Shown in pieces: positions 18,061-26,197 of a stretch of 64,000 nucleotides of DNA; positions within the stretch are counted from its first letter, which is position 1; each line of letters begins with the position of its first letter. Both the position numbers and the translations under genes were made by a program. The notes below the pieces were generated by a model. It was given only the letters and a program-made list of their open reading frames with translations, did not search any database and had not been told where the DNA came from. Origin of the DNA: Polycyclovorans sp002706265 (lineage in GTDB: Bacteria; Pseudomonadota; Gammaproteobacteria; Nevskiales; Nevskiaceae); assembly GCA_963973915.1 (NCBI GenBank), contig CAXBBM010000003.1:186001-250000 (forward strand). The letters are read 5' to 3'.

Positions 18061-18537
18061 TTACAGAATGGTCGGGTTCGGTGCGTCGCCGTAGACCGCT
18101 TTGGGGTCGAAGGATTTTTCCGCTTCCTCGTACTTCAGCGTGCGCTCGTGGGGGCCGTCGCCGGTGGGGATGGAGCGGTAGAAGCACGAGCGATACCCCA
18201 CGTGGCACGAGGCATCGCCGTTGACCGACACGCGCAGCCAGATGGCGTCCTGGTCATCGTCGATGCGCAGTTCTTCAACCTTTTGCACCAGACCGCTGGT
18301 CGCGCCCTTGTGCCACAGCACCTTGCGTGACCGGGACCAGTAGTGGGCTTCGCCTGTGAGAATGGTCTTTTTCAGCGCTTCGGCATTCATGTAGCCGAGC
18401 ATCAGCACTTCGCCGGTGCCGTGGGCGGTGGTGACGCAGGGCAGCAGGCCATCGGCATCGAAGCGGGGTGCCAGCTCGTGGCCTTCTTCAACCTGCTCGA
18501 TGCTCAACCGGGCAAAAAATCGGACGTCGTCGGTCAT
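18061..18537 (-). CDS. hisI: Phosphoribosyl-AMP cyclohydrolase paralogue lacking one zinc-ligand Cys (HisI2-like)
   Basis: This 158-residue monofunctional protein matches phosphoribosyl-AMP cyclohydrolase, which opens the adenine ring in histidine synthesis. Family blocks include EVLMLGYMNAEAL, HYWSRSRKVLWHKG and SCHVGYRSCFYR (Cys111 and Cys118). The usual DCDxD motif, whose Cys is one of three zinc ligands, reads DDDQD here (residues 93-97), so Asp94 replaces Cys. A 35-residue C-terminal extension follows; there is no HisE domain. The gene is 62 bases from and divergent to zur. Zur-controlled, less zinc-dependent paralogues of zinc enzymes, including HisI, are known in proteobacteria, and this gene fits that pattern. 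It may be an accessory copy; the main his operon is not in this window. Confidence 0.88.
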   Translation of the reverse strand: MTDDVRFFARLSIEQVEEGHELAPRFDADGLLPCVTTAHGTGEVLMLGYMNAEALKKTILTGEAHYWSRSRKVLWHKGATSGLVQKVEELRIDDDQDAIWLRVSVNGDASCHVGYRSCFYRSIPTGDGPHERTLKYEEAEKSFDPKAVYGDAPNPTIL

Positions 18538-18599
18538 GGTGCTTCGTTCAAAACTCGCCGCCGGGCGGCGCGGGGGCGCAAGTGTAATACCATCCCCCG
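18538..18599. promoter_or_regulatory. Shared divergent promoter region of hisI and zur
   Basis: The 62 bases between the two starts must hold both promoters. GTGTAATACCAT at about 18582-18593 contains an A/T-rich partial match to a Zur half-site, but no full palindrome of the usual type is visible. Zur control of hisI is therefore an inference from gene order rather than from a clear operator. Confidence 0.35.
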
Positions 18600-19064
18600 A
18601 TGAAGGCGACGACCGATTTCCAATCTGCCGAGGCCACGCTGGAACAGGCTGAAACCCTGTGCCGCAAGCGGGGCGCGCGGTTTACGCCGATGCGTCGCGA
18701 GGTGTTCGAACTGATGCTGGCCGAGCCCGGCCCGCGCTCGGCCTACGACTTGATGGCGACGCTGGAAGGCCGCCTGAACCGCCGTCTGGCACCGCCCACG
18801 GTGTACCGCGCGCTGGATTTTCTGCTGGCCCAGGGCTTCATCCACCGCCTGGAATCCACCCACGCCTACCTGCCGTGCATGCACATCGGCCACGCCCATC
18901 ACGGCGTGTATCTGGTGTGTGAACGCTGCGGCCAGACCGTGGAACTCGATGACCCCACCATCGCCACGCGCCTGGAACAGGGCGCCGAGGCGCACGGCTT
19001 CAGCGTGAACCGGCCGGTGGTCGAACTGCACGGCCGTTGCGGCCGTTGCCGCGAAGACGGCTGA
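18600..19064 (+). CDS. zur: Zinc uptake regulator Zur (Fur family)
   Basis: The 154-residue Fur-family repressor closely follows Zur in its conserved core: RFTPMRREV, SAYDLM, the recognition-helix block APPTVYRALDFLLAQGF and ESTHAY. Two Cys pairs (Cys107/Cys110 and Cys147/Cys150) form the structural zinc site. The His/Cys-rich CMHIGHAHH at residues 93-101 is suited to the regulatory zinc site. When zinc is replete it should repress uptake genes and zinc-sparing paralogues. It is divergent from the altered hisI and 35 bases upstream of cobS in the same direction, so it may lead the small zur-cobS-cobC transcript. Confidence 0.92.
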   Translation: MKATTDFQSAEATLEQAETLCRKRGARFTPMRREVFELMLAEPGPRSAYDLMATLEGRLNRRLAPPTVYRALDFLLAQGFIHRLESTHAYLPCMHIGHAHHGVYLVCERCGQTVELDDPTIATRLEQGAEAHGFSVNRPVVELHGRCGRCREDG

Positions 19065-19099
19065 CCGCGCGGCGCCCGTCGAGCCCCCGCCGCACCGCC

Positions 19100-19888
19100 A
19101 TGGACGCCCACCGCGAGCTTAGGCGCGCCTTCATCGCGCTGGGGTATTTCACCCGTATTCCGATTCCCGGCTGGGTGGGCTGGTCGCCCGATGAACTGAA
19201 TCGGGCCGCGCGCTATTTTCCGCTGGTGGGCCTGCTGGTGGGTGCGGCAGGCGCCCTGAGCCTGTGCATCGCCGATGCCGTGTGGCCGGGCGGCGTGGCG
19301 GTGGCGCTGTCGATGCTGTTCACGGTGGTGCTCACCGGCGCCTTTCACGAAGACGGCCTGGCCGATGCGGCCGACGGCTTCGGGGGCGGCTTCGAGCCCG
19401 ACAGGGTGCTGACGATCATGCAGGACTCGCGGATCGGCACCTATGGCGCCATCGCCCTGGCGCTGGCCTTGCTGATCAAGTTTTCGGCCCTGGTGGCGCT
19501 CGTTGAACGGCATCCGGGCCTTGCCGCCGTGGCACTGGTGATCGCCCATGCGGGCTCGCGCGCGGCGGCACTGTCGGTCATGGTCTGGCTGCCTTACGCA
19601 CGCACCACGGGTGCCGCCAAGGCCAAGCCGGTGGCCGAAGGCATCACCGACCGGGAGTGGCGCATCGGCGCGGCCATTGCCCTGCTGCCGCTGCTGCTGG
19701 CCGGGTGGTTGGCGCCGCTGACCCTGCTGCAGGGCGCTGCGGTGGTGCTGGCAGCGCTGGCCGTGGCCTGGCTTGCCGCGCGCTACTTCAGGCGGCGCAT
19801 CGGCGGCTACACCGGCGATTGTCTGGGCGCCACGCAGCAACTGGCCGAGATCGTGATCTATCTGGTGCTTGGCGCGGCCTGGCTGTGA
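19100..19888 (+). CDS. cobS: Adenosylcobinamide-GDP ribazoletransferase (cobalamin synthase)
   Basis: The 262-residue integral membrane enzyme joins adenosylcobinamide-GDP with alpha-ribazole (phosphate), the last assembly step of cobalamin. Conserved blocks are FTRIPIP near the N-terminus and the acidic FHEDGLADAADGFGGGF at about residues 80-96, followed by about five membrane helices and GDCLGATQQLAE near the C-terminus. The ATG at 19100 fits the family start; the upstream in-frame extension overlaps zur and is rejected. It overlaps the next gene as GTGA. It lies upstream of the riboswitch, so it is not in the riboswitch-controlled transcript. Confidence 0.93.
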   Translation: MDAHRELRRAFIALGYFTRIPIPGWVGWSPDELNRAARYFPLVGLLVGAAGALSLCIADAVWPGGVAVALSMLFTVVLTGAFHEDGLADAADGFGGGFEPDRVLTIMQDSRIGTYGAIALALALLIKFSALVALVERHPGLAAVALVIAHAGSRAAALSVMVWLPYARTTGAAKAKPVAEGITDREWRIGAAIALLPLLLAGWLAPLTLLQGAAVVLAALAVAWLAARYFRRRIGGYTGDCLGATQQLAEIVIYLVLGAAWL

Positions 19889-20484
19889 GGCGGCTGGTGC
19901 TGCTGCGGCATCTGCCGGTGTGCCTGCCGCCCGGAATCTGCTACGGCGCCAGCGATCTCCCCGCCCAGCCGGCGCGTCGGCAGGCCTTGGCGGCAGTTCG
20001 GGCGGCGCTCACGCCCCCGATCATGCCCCTGAGCACGTCCGCCCCCACGGCGGTGATCAGCAGCCCCTTGCGGCGCTGTGCCGATCTGGCGGCGCAGTTG
20101 GCGCCCGCGGGCACGCGGCCGAGCCTCGATGCGCGGCTGCAGGAAATCGACTTTGGCGACTGGGAGCTGCAGCCGTGGGCCACGCTCGATCGCGCGCAGA
20201 TCGATGCCTGGGCGGCCCGGCCCTGGACCTTTCGCCCGCCCGGCGGCGAGCGCGCCAACGACATGCGGGACCGGGTGCTGGCGGCCTGGGCCGATACGCT
20301 GCAACAGGCGCGCCGCCAGGGCACCGAACAGGTGCTCATCGTCACCCATGGCGGGCCGCTGCGGGTGCTGCGCGGGCATCTGCTGGGGCTGCCGCAGCGC
20401 GACTGGCTGGCGTGGTCGTGCCCGCCAGGCGGGCATTTGAGGCTGCGCGCGCGGGCGGCGGGGGGCTGGCGGCTCGACCCCTGA
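19885..20484 (+). CDS. cobC: Alpha-ribazole phosphatase (histidine phosphatase superfamily)
   Basis: The 199-residue phosphoglycerate-mutase-fold phosphatase has the catalytic Arg8-His9 pair in LVLLRHLPV, the CobC-type CYGASD motif, SSPLRRC, the acidic EIDFGDWE block and the second His155 in VTHGG. It should remove phosphate from alpha-ribazole-5'-phosphate or adenosylcobalamin phosphate in nucleotide-loop assembly, next to its functional partner cobS. GTG at 19885 overlaps the cobS stop. The canonical RHG is RHL here, a common variation in small members of the family. It is followed directly by the riboswitch. Confidence 0.85.
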   Translation: MRRLVLLRHLPVCLPPGICYGASDLPAQPARRQALAAVRAALTPPIMPLSTSAPTAVISSPLRRCADLAAQLAPAGTRPSLDARLQEIDFGDWELQPWATLDRAQIDAWAARPWTFRPPGGERANDMRDRVLAAWADTLQQARRQGTEQVLIVTHGGPLRVLRGHLLGLPQRDWLAWSCPPGGHLRLRARAAGGWRLDP

Positions 20485-20523
20485 GCTTGCAGGGGCGTGC
20501 GCCGGCGCCGTACAGTCGCGGCG

Positions 20524-20740
20524 CTTCAGGTGTCCTGGGCAAGTCATTTTGTTCAGGATTAAACGGGAAGCCGGTGCGTGGTTCGTGTGGATGCGAACCA
20601 TCAGTCCGGCACTGCCCCCGCAACGGTAAGCGAGGTGGACGCGGCATCACGCCACTGTGTTCTCGAACATGGGAAGGCGCCGCATCCAGGGTGACATCAC
20701 CCAACTCGCAAGTCCGGAGACCGGCCTGCAGCATGCGATG
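20524..20740 (+). ncRNA. Cobalamin (AdoCbl) riboswitch
   Basis: The conserved core elements of the cobalamin riboswitch are present in order: GGGAAGCCGGTGCG at 20565-20578, TCCGGCACTGCCCCCGCAAC from 20604 with GGTAAGC following, GGGAAGG near 20670, and the B12 box AGTCCGGAGACCGGCCTGCA at 20711-20730. It precedes btuB by about 140 bases and should shut off the uptake and assembly operon when adenosylcobalamin is plentiful. A hairpin (CGTCGC/GCGACG, 20846-20862) five bases before the btuB ribosome-binding site is a candidate part of the expression platform. Confidence 0.93.
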
Positions 20741-20878
20741 GCGCGCGGTGGGCGAGGCCGGACGTGACAGGTCCTGGCCCGCGTGCCGTGTGCCCCGTCA
20801 TGCGTCCGGTCCAAATTCTCCAAACGCCATCTCCACTTCGATGTACGTCGCGTGGGGCGACGCTTTGGGAGATGTTCC

Positions 20879-22696
20879 GTGCATCCTTTTGTTCCATATG
20901 CTGCGGCGGCTGCCGCGAGCAGTGCCGTGTTCATGACCGCCGCCGCCGAGCCGGCGCCCGTCATGGGCGATCTGATCGTCACCGCGTCACGCACCTCGGA
21001 GGCCGTGACCGACACCCTGGCGCCGGTGTCGGTGGTCACGCGTGATGACCTTGAGCGCCTGCAGTCGCAGGATGTGCTCGACGCCCTGGTGGGCTTGCCG
21101 GGCGTGACCTTCGCCACCAATGGCGGCCCCGGTAAATCCAGCTCGCTGTTTCTGCGCGGCACCGAGTCTGACCATGTTCTGGTGCTGATCGACGGCATCA
21201 AGGTCGGTTCGGCCACCACCGGCAGCACGCCGTTCGAGCAGATTCCCGTCGATCAGATTGACCGCATCGAGATCGTGCGCGGGCCGCGCTCCAGCCTGTA
21301 TGGCTCGGAGGCGATCGGCGGCGTGATCCAGATCTTCACCCGGCGCGGCGGCCGCGATGGCCTGACGCCCTCGTTCGCGCTGGGCGGCGGCAGTCGTGGC
21401 GACGGGCGCATCGAAGCCGGCCTGCGCGGCGGCGACGGCCACACCTGGTTCAGCGTCGGCCTGAGCGGCCGCACCACCGATGGTGTTGACGTGCGCCCCA
21501 GCATCAACGAACCGGACCGCGACGGTTACCGCACTCTGGCGGGGTCGGCCAGCGTGGGGCATGTGTTCGGCAGCGGTGCCGAACTTTCGGCGCGCTATCT
21601 GCGTTCCGAGGGCGACAACGAATTCGACAGCACATCGCAGAACCAGAGCGACACCGTCAACCAGGTGTTCGGCCTGACCGGACGCTACGCGCCGCTGCCG
21701 CGCTGGCATGTGATGCTCAGCGGCGGCCAGAGCCTGGATGCGTCGGACAACCTGCGCGACGGCGTGTTCGGCAGCCGCTTCAAGACGCGACGCGACCATC
21801 TGTCGTGGCAGAACGATGTCGCCCTGGCCGCCGGCCATGGCCTGACTTTGGGTGTGGATTACCAGAACGACCGGGTGGAGGGCACCACCGCCTACGCCGA
21901 GGACCGGCGCGACAACACCGGCCTGTTCGCGATCTACCAGGGCAGCCTGGCCGCGCACGACCTGCAACTGAGTCTGCGCGAAGACGACAACGCGCAGTTC
22001 GGCCGCAACACCACCGGCGGCGTGGCCTACGGCTATCGCGTCGGGCCGGGCCTGCGCGCGGTGGCGTCGTATGCCACCGCGTTCAAGGCGCCGACCTTCA
22101 ACGAGCTGTACTTCCCCAACTTCGGCAGCCCCGATCTGCACCCGGAAGACGCGCGCAATGTCGAGCTCGGCCTGCAGGGGCAGGCGGCCGGCCACCAATG
22201 GGCGCTGAACGCCTTCCGCACACAGATTGATGAGCTGATCGCCTTCGACGCCGACCTGGGCGCCCCCAGCAACATTGATCGCGCGCTGATCCGGGGCATC
22301 GAAGCCCAGTTGGGCACCCAGTTCGGCGACCTGCGGCTGCAAAGCTACCTGACCTGGCTCAAGCCCGAGAATGACGGCAATGGCGCCCATCGCGGCAACA
22401 CGCTGCCGCGCCGCCGTGAACGCAGCGCGCGGCTGGACGTGGACTATGAGCGCCGCGCCTTCAGCGCCGGCCTGACGCTGTACGGCGCCTCCAGCGGCTT
22501 CGACAACATCGCCAACACCACGCCGCTGCCCGGCTACGCGACGCTGAATCTGCGGTTTGGCTGGCAGGCGCTGCCGCAATGGTTGCTGCAACTCGAAGGT
22601 CGCAACGTGCTCGACAAGGACTACGAGACCGCGGCCACCTACGAAACCTACGGCGCCTCGGTGATGGCCACCGTGCGCTTTACCCCCCAAAGCTGA
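20879..22696 (+). CDS. btuB: TonB-dependent cobalamin receptor BtuB
   Basis: The 605-residue outer-membrane receptor imports corrinoids using TonB energy. A hydrophobic N-terminal signal region ends near residue 23, a TonB-box-like DLIVTASR lies at about 31-38, then the plug domain (VSVVTRDDLERLQSQDVLDAL, IEIVRGPRSSLYGSEAIGG) and a 22-strand barrel ending in aromatic-rich TVRF. Length matches BtuB (about 600). GTG at 20879 is chosen because GGGAGA sits 6 bases upstream; the resulting signal peptide is weak in positive charge, so the exact start is uncertain. It is the first gene after the cobalamin riboswitch. Confidence 0.92.
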   Translation: MHPFVPYAAAAAASSAVFMTAAAEPAPVMGDLIVTASRTSEAVTDTLAPVSVVTRDDLERLQSQDVLDALVGLPGVTFATNGGPGKSSSLFLRGTESDHVLVLIDGIKVGSATTGSTPFEQIPVDQIDRIEIVRGPRSSLYGSEAIGGVIQIFTRRGGRDGLTPSFALGGGSRGDGRIEAGLRGGDGHTWFSVGLSGRTTDGVDVRPSINEPDRDGYRTLAGSASVGHVFGSGAELSARYLRSEGDNEFDSTSQNQSDTVNQVFGLTGRYAPLPRWHVMLSGGQSLDASDNLRDGVFGSRFKTRRDHLSWQNDVALAAGHGLTLGVDYQNDRVEGTTAYAEDRRDNTGLFAIYQGSLAAHDLQLSLREDDNAQFGRNTTGGVAYGYRVGPGLRAVASYATAFKAPTFNELYFPNFGSPDLHPEDARNVELGLQGQAAGHQWALNAFRTQIDELIAFDADLGAPSNIDRALIRGIEAQLGTQFGDLRLQSYLTWLKPENDGNGAHRGNTLPRRRERSARLDVDYERRAFSAGLTLYGASSGFDNIANTTPLPGYATLNLRFGWQALPQWLLQLEGRNVLDKDYETAATYETYGASVMATVRFTPQS

Positions 22697-22709
22697 CCGG
22701 AGCCCCCCC

Positions 22710-23306
22710 ATGACCCCTCTTGAACATCCTCTTCTGAATCTCGACCCCCGCAGCCAGTGGGCCCTGCTGGCCGTGCTGGTGGCACTGATGATGCTCACCC
22801 GCGGCCAGCATTTCGCCAGTCTGGACGCGCTGCCCAGCGCCTCGTGGGCGGTGTTCTTTCTGGCGGGGGTGCTGGTGCGTCCGCTGTGGGCGTTTCCGGC
22901 GCTGTTCGGACTGGCCTTGGGTCTGGATGCCGCCGCCATCGGCTGGGCCGGCGTGAGTGATCACTGCTTCACCCCCGCCTACGCGGCGCTGGTGCCGGCC
23001 TACGGATCGCTTTGGCTCGCCGGGCAGTGGTACGCCCGACAGCACCGCGATCACCTCGCCAGCCTGCTGCCGCTGGCCCTGAGCGCGGGCAGTGGTGCGC
23101 TGGTCTGTTATCTGTTTTCGGGCGGTGGCTTCTATTTCTTTTCGGGGCGCGAGGCCGCGCCCAGCCTGTCGGGCTTTGTGCCGCGCGTGGTGGAATACCT
23201 GCCGCGCTATGTCAGCAGCCTGTCGCTCTACGTGGGCGTGGCCGCGCTGGTCTACGCCCTGCAGCTGCGGCTGCGCCCTGCCAACACCGAGGCCTCACAC
23301 CCATGA
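22710..23306 (+). CDS. btuM: BtuM-like predicted cobalamin transporter (ECF S-component-like)
   Basis: The 198-residue protein has about six membrane helices. Its position between btuB and cobO under a cobalamin riboswitch, its size and a single Cys86 in SDHCFTPAYAALVPAYG match the BtuM family. In BtuM a conserved Cys near position 80 binds the cobalt and supports decyanation of cobalamin without an ABC module. It would carry corrinoids across the inner membrane after BtuB. No BtuCDF genes are seen here, consistent with this role. The assignment is from pattern and context, not from a search. It overlaps cobO as ATGA. Confidence 0.65.
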   Translation: MTPLEHPLLNLDPRSQWALLAVLVALMMLTRGQHFASLDALPSASWAVFFLAGVLVRPLWAFPALFGLALGLDAAAIGWAGVSDHCFTPAYAALVPAYGSLWLAGQWYARQHRDHLASLLPLALSAGSGALVCYLFSGGGFYFFSGREAAPSLSGFVPRVVEYLPRYVSSLSLYVGVAALVYALQLRLRPANTEASHP

Positions 23307-23956
23307 GCACGCCGAGCACGCCGAGCACGCCGAGCACCCCGGGCACGCCCACCGAGGACGCCGCACGCGACGCCCGTCACCGCCAGCGCATGCAGCGCAA
23401 GAAGACCGTGGTCGACGGCAAGATCGCCGCGGCCGAGACCGAGCGCGGCGTGCTGCTGGTGCTCACCGGCAACGGCAAGGGCAAAAGCTCGTCGGCCTTC
23501 GGCATGGTGGCGCGGGCCCTGGGCCACGGCATGAAGGTGGGCGTGGTGCAGTTCATCAAGGGCAAGTTTTCCACCGGCGAAGAAACCTTCTACCGGCGCT
23601 TTCCCGAAGTGCACTACCACGTGATGGGCGAGGGCTACACCTGGGAAACGCAGGACCGCGAGCGGGACGTGCGCGCCGCCACCGCCGCCTGGGCCGTTGC
23701 CCAGCGGATGTTGGCGGATGCGTCCTGCGAACTGGTGGTGCTGGACGAACTCAACATCGCCCTCAAGCATCGCTATCTCGACCTCGCCCAGGTGGTCGCC
23801 GATCTGCAGGCCCGCCCGGCCATGCAACACGCCGTGGTCACCGGCCGTGGCGCGCCGCAGGCGCTGATCGACGCGGCCGACACCGTGACCGAAATGAACG
23901 TGGTGAAACACGCCTTCCAGCAAGGCATTCGCGCGCAGAAAGGGGTGGAACTGTGA
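23303..23956 (+). CDS. cobO: Cob(I)yrinic acid a,c-diamide adenosyltransferase
   Basis: The 217-residue CobA/CobO/BtuR-type enzyme attaches the adenosyl group to reduced corrinoids. The P-loop TGNGKGKS lies at residues 55-62, followed by VQFIKGKFSTGEE, LVVLDELNIALKHRYLD and VVTGRGAP typical of the family. The N-terminus begins with STP STP STP STP GTP, encoded by a 9-base tandem repeat (AGCACGCCG), a non-conserved extension. The start at 23303 overlaps the btuM stop as ATGA, and its stop overlaps the cobB GTG, showing coupling across the operon. Confidence 0.94.
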   Translation: MSTPSTPSTPSTPGTPTEDAARDARHRQRMQRKKTVVDGKIAAAETERGVLLVLTGNGKGKSSSAFGMVARALGHGMKVGVVQFIKGKFSTGEETFYRRFPEVHYHVMGEGYTWETQDRERDVRAATAAWAVAQRMLADASCELVVLDELNIALKHRYLDLAQVVADLQARPAMQHAVVTGRGAPQALIDAADTVTEMNVVKHAFQQGIRAQKGVEL

Positions 23957-25248
23957 CCGCGGCGTCGCGCTGCCGCACGCTGCTGATCTCGGCGCCCGCC
24001 TCGGGCCAGGGCAAAACCACCGTGACCGCCGCGCTGGCGCGTCGCGCCGTGCAGGACGGCCTGCGGGTGCGGGTGTTCAAGACTGGCCCAGACTTCATCG
24101 ACCCCATGCTGCTGGCCCGCGCCAGCGGCGCGCCGGTGTATCAGCTTGATTTGTGGATGGTGGGGGACGCCGGATGCCGGCAATTGCTGCACGAGGCGGC
24201 GCACACCGCTGACCTGATCCTGATCGAGGGCGTGATGGGCCTGTTCGACGGCAGCCCCAGCAGTGCCGATCTGGCGCGGCGCTTCGGCGTGCCGGTGCTC
24301 GCGGTGATCGACGGATCGGCCATGGCGCAGACCTTCGGCGCCCTGGCACTGGGTCTGGCGCAGTACCAGCCCGACCTGACGTTTCACGGCGTGGTCGCCA
24401 ACCGCATCGGCAGCCCGCGCCACGCCGAGATGCTGGCCAACAGCCTGCGGCCGCCGCTGCACTGGCTGGGTGCCTTGCCGCGTGATGCCGCGGTGGCGTT
24501 GCCGGAACGGCATCTGGGGCTGGTGCAGGCCGACGAGCTTGCCGACATCGACGCCCGCATCGATGCGGCCGCACACGCCCTGGGTGCGGCCGTGGATTTT
24601 TCGGCCATACCCTTCAGCCATTTCGAGGCGCCGGCGGTGGCGCGCATGGCGCCCCTGCTGGCCGGGCGTCGCATTGCCATTGCCCACGATGCGGCCCACG
24701 CGTTCTGCTACGCCGCCAACCGCGACACCCTGCGCGCGTTGGGCGCCGAGCTGGTCGATTTTTCGCCCCTGAGCGATGCCGCGCTGCCGGCCGCCGACGC
24801 GGTCTATCTGCCGGGCGGTTATCCGGAACTGCACGCCGCGCAACTGTCGGCCAACCTGCCCATGCAGGCGGCATTGAAGGCCCACCACGCCGCCCGCAAG
24901 CCGCTGCTGGCCGAGTGCGGCGGCATGATGGGCCTGTTCGAAACGCTGATCACCCAAGACGGTGCGCGCTTTTCGATGGCGGGTCTGCTGCCCGGCCACA
25001 CCGCCATGCAGCCCCGCTTCCAGGCCCTGGGCATGCAGGCCCTCGACACGGCCGATGGAGAACTGCGCGGCCACAGCTTTCATTACTCCAGATGTGAGAC
25101 CCCGTTGAAACCGTTGATGCGCGGCCGCAACCCCAATGGCGGCCCGACGGCCGAGCCGGTGTACCGGCAGGGGTCGCTGACCGCGTCGTACCTGCACGCC
25201 TACTTCGCCTCCAATCCGGTGGCGACCGCGCGTCTGTTTCTGCGATGA
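23953..25248 (+). CDS. cobB: Cobyrinic acid a,c-diamide synthase
   Basis: The 431-residue glutamine-dependent amidotransferase converts cobyrinic (or hydrogenobyrinic) acid to its a,c-diamide. It has an N-terminal P-loop ASGQGKTT (about residues 16-23), the dethiobiotin-synthetase-like KTGPDFIDP block, and a C-terminal class I glutaminase domain with YLPGGYPEL and the nucleophile Cys322 in AECGGMMGL, closed by HSFHYS and SYLHAYF. GTG at 23953 overlaps the cobO stop. Presence of CobB means the cell can use cobyrinate-level precursors, so a de novo ring pathway may exist elsewhere in the genome. Confidence 0.94.
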   Translation: MTAASRCRTLLISAPASGQGKTTVTAALARRAVQDGLRVRVFKTGPDFIDPMLLARASGAPVYQLDLWMVGDAGCRQLLHEAAHTADLILIEGVMGLFDGSPSSADLARRFGVPVLAVIDGSAMAQTFGALALGLAQYQPDLTFHGVVANRIGSPRHAEMLANSLRPPLHWLGALPRDAAVALPERHLGLVQADELADIDARIDAAAHALGAAVDFSAIPFSHFEAPAVARMAPLLAGRRIAIAHDAAHAFCYAANRDTLRALGAELVDFSPLSDAALPAADAVYLPGGYPELHAAQLSANLPMQAALKAHHAARKPLLAECGGMMGLFETLITQDGARFSMAGLLPGHTAMQPRFQALGMQALDTADGELRGHSFHYSRCETPLKPLMRGRNPNGGPTAEPVYRQGSLTASYLHAYFASNPVATARLFLR

Positions 25249-25276
25249 CGGCACCACTGCACCCGCCGATGCCGCA

Positions 25277-26197
25277 ATGCCTGCGCGCCGCAGCGCCGTG
25301 ACGGCGGTGCTGATGGCACTCGCGCTGGCCGCCGACTGGGTGTTCGGCGAGCCGCGGCGCGGTCATCCGCTGGTGGCGTTCGGGCGCATCACCCGGGCGG
25401 TGGAGCGTCGCCTGTACGCGCCGCGACGGGGTCACGGCGCCTTCGCGGTGGCGCTGCTGGTGCTGCCGCCCACGCTGCTGGCGGCCGCGGCCTCGGCGGC
25501 CTTGTCGCCGTTGGCGGCTGCGGCGCTCAACCTTGCGCTGCTGTATTTCGCGCTCGGCCACCGCAGTCTGCACGACCATGTCTGGCCCATCGGCGCCGCG
25601 CTGACGGCCGGCGACACCGATGCCGCGCGGCAGTTCACCGCAGGCATCGTCAGCCGCGACGCCGAGGCGATCGACCCCGCGCCGGCGGCCATCGAGTCGG
25701 TGCTCGAAAACGGCAACGACGGCGTGTTTGGCGCGCTGTTCTGGTTTGTCATCGCTGGCGGTGCCGGGGCCCTCGCCTTCCGGCTGGTGAACACGCTGGA
25801 TGCCCTGTGGGGCTATCGCAACCCGCGCTTCGCACAGTTCGGCTGGGCCGCCGCGAAGCTCGACGATTACATGAACTGGCTGCCCGCACGACTCACCGCA
25901 CTCAGCTACGCGCTGCTTGGCAACACCCGCAGCGCGCTCAACTGCTGGCGACACCAGGCCCCGCTATGGGACAGCCCCAACGCCGGCCCGGTGATGGCGG
26001 CCGGCGCCGGGGCGCTGCAGCTGCGCCTGGGGGGCGCGGCGCGCTATGACGGCCAGTGGCGGCCGCGTCCCGCGCTGGGCTGTGGCGCGGCGCCGGTTGC
26101 GGCCGACATTGCGCGCGCACTGCGGCTGGTGCGGGGCGGCGTATGGCTGTGGCTGGCCTTGGCCGGCGGCATCGCGCTGGGGCTGCGTTGTGCTTGA
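25277..26197 (+). CDS. cobD: Adenosylcobinamide-phosphate synthase (CobD/CbiB)
   Basis: The 306-residue inner-membrane enzyme links aminopropanol (phosphate) to cobyric acid. Family features are the N-terminal ADWVFGEPRRGHPLVAFG, several membrane helices, the cytoplasmic block TAGIVSRD, and the conserved NDGVFGALFWFVIAGGAGAL and MNWLPARLTAL segments. It starts 28 bases after cobB; this ATG is best supported, with a GTG eight codons later as an alternative. Its end overlaps the cobC aminotransferase by 8 bases. Confidence 0.92.
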   Translation: MPARRSAVTAVLMALALAADWVFGEPRRGHPLVAFGRITRAVERRLYAPRRGHGAFAVALLVLPPTLLAAAASAALSPLAAAALNLALLYFALGHRSLHDHVWPIGAALTAGDTDAARQFTAGIVSRDAEAIDPAPAAIESVLENGNDGVFGALFWFVIAGGAGALAFRLVNTLDALWGYRNPRFAQFGWAAAKLDDYMNWLPARLTALSYALLGNTRSALNCWRHQAPLWDSPNAGPVMAAGAGALQLRLGGAARYDGQWRPRPALGCGAAPVAADIARALRLVRGGVWLWLALAGGIALGLRCA

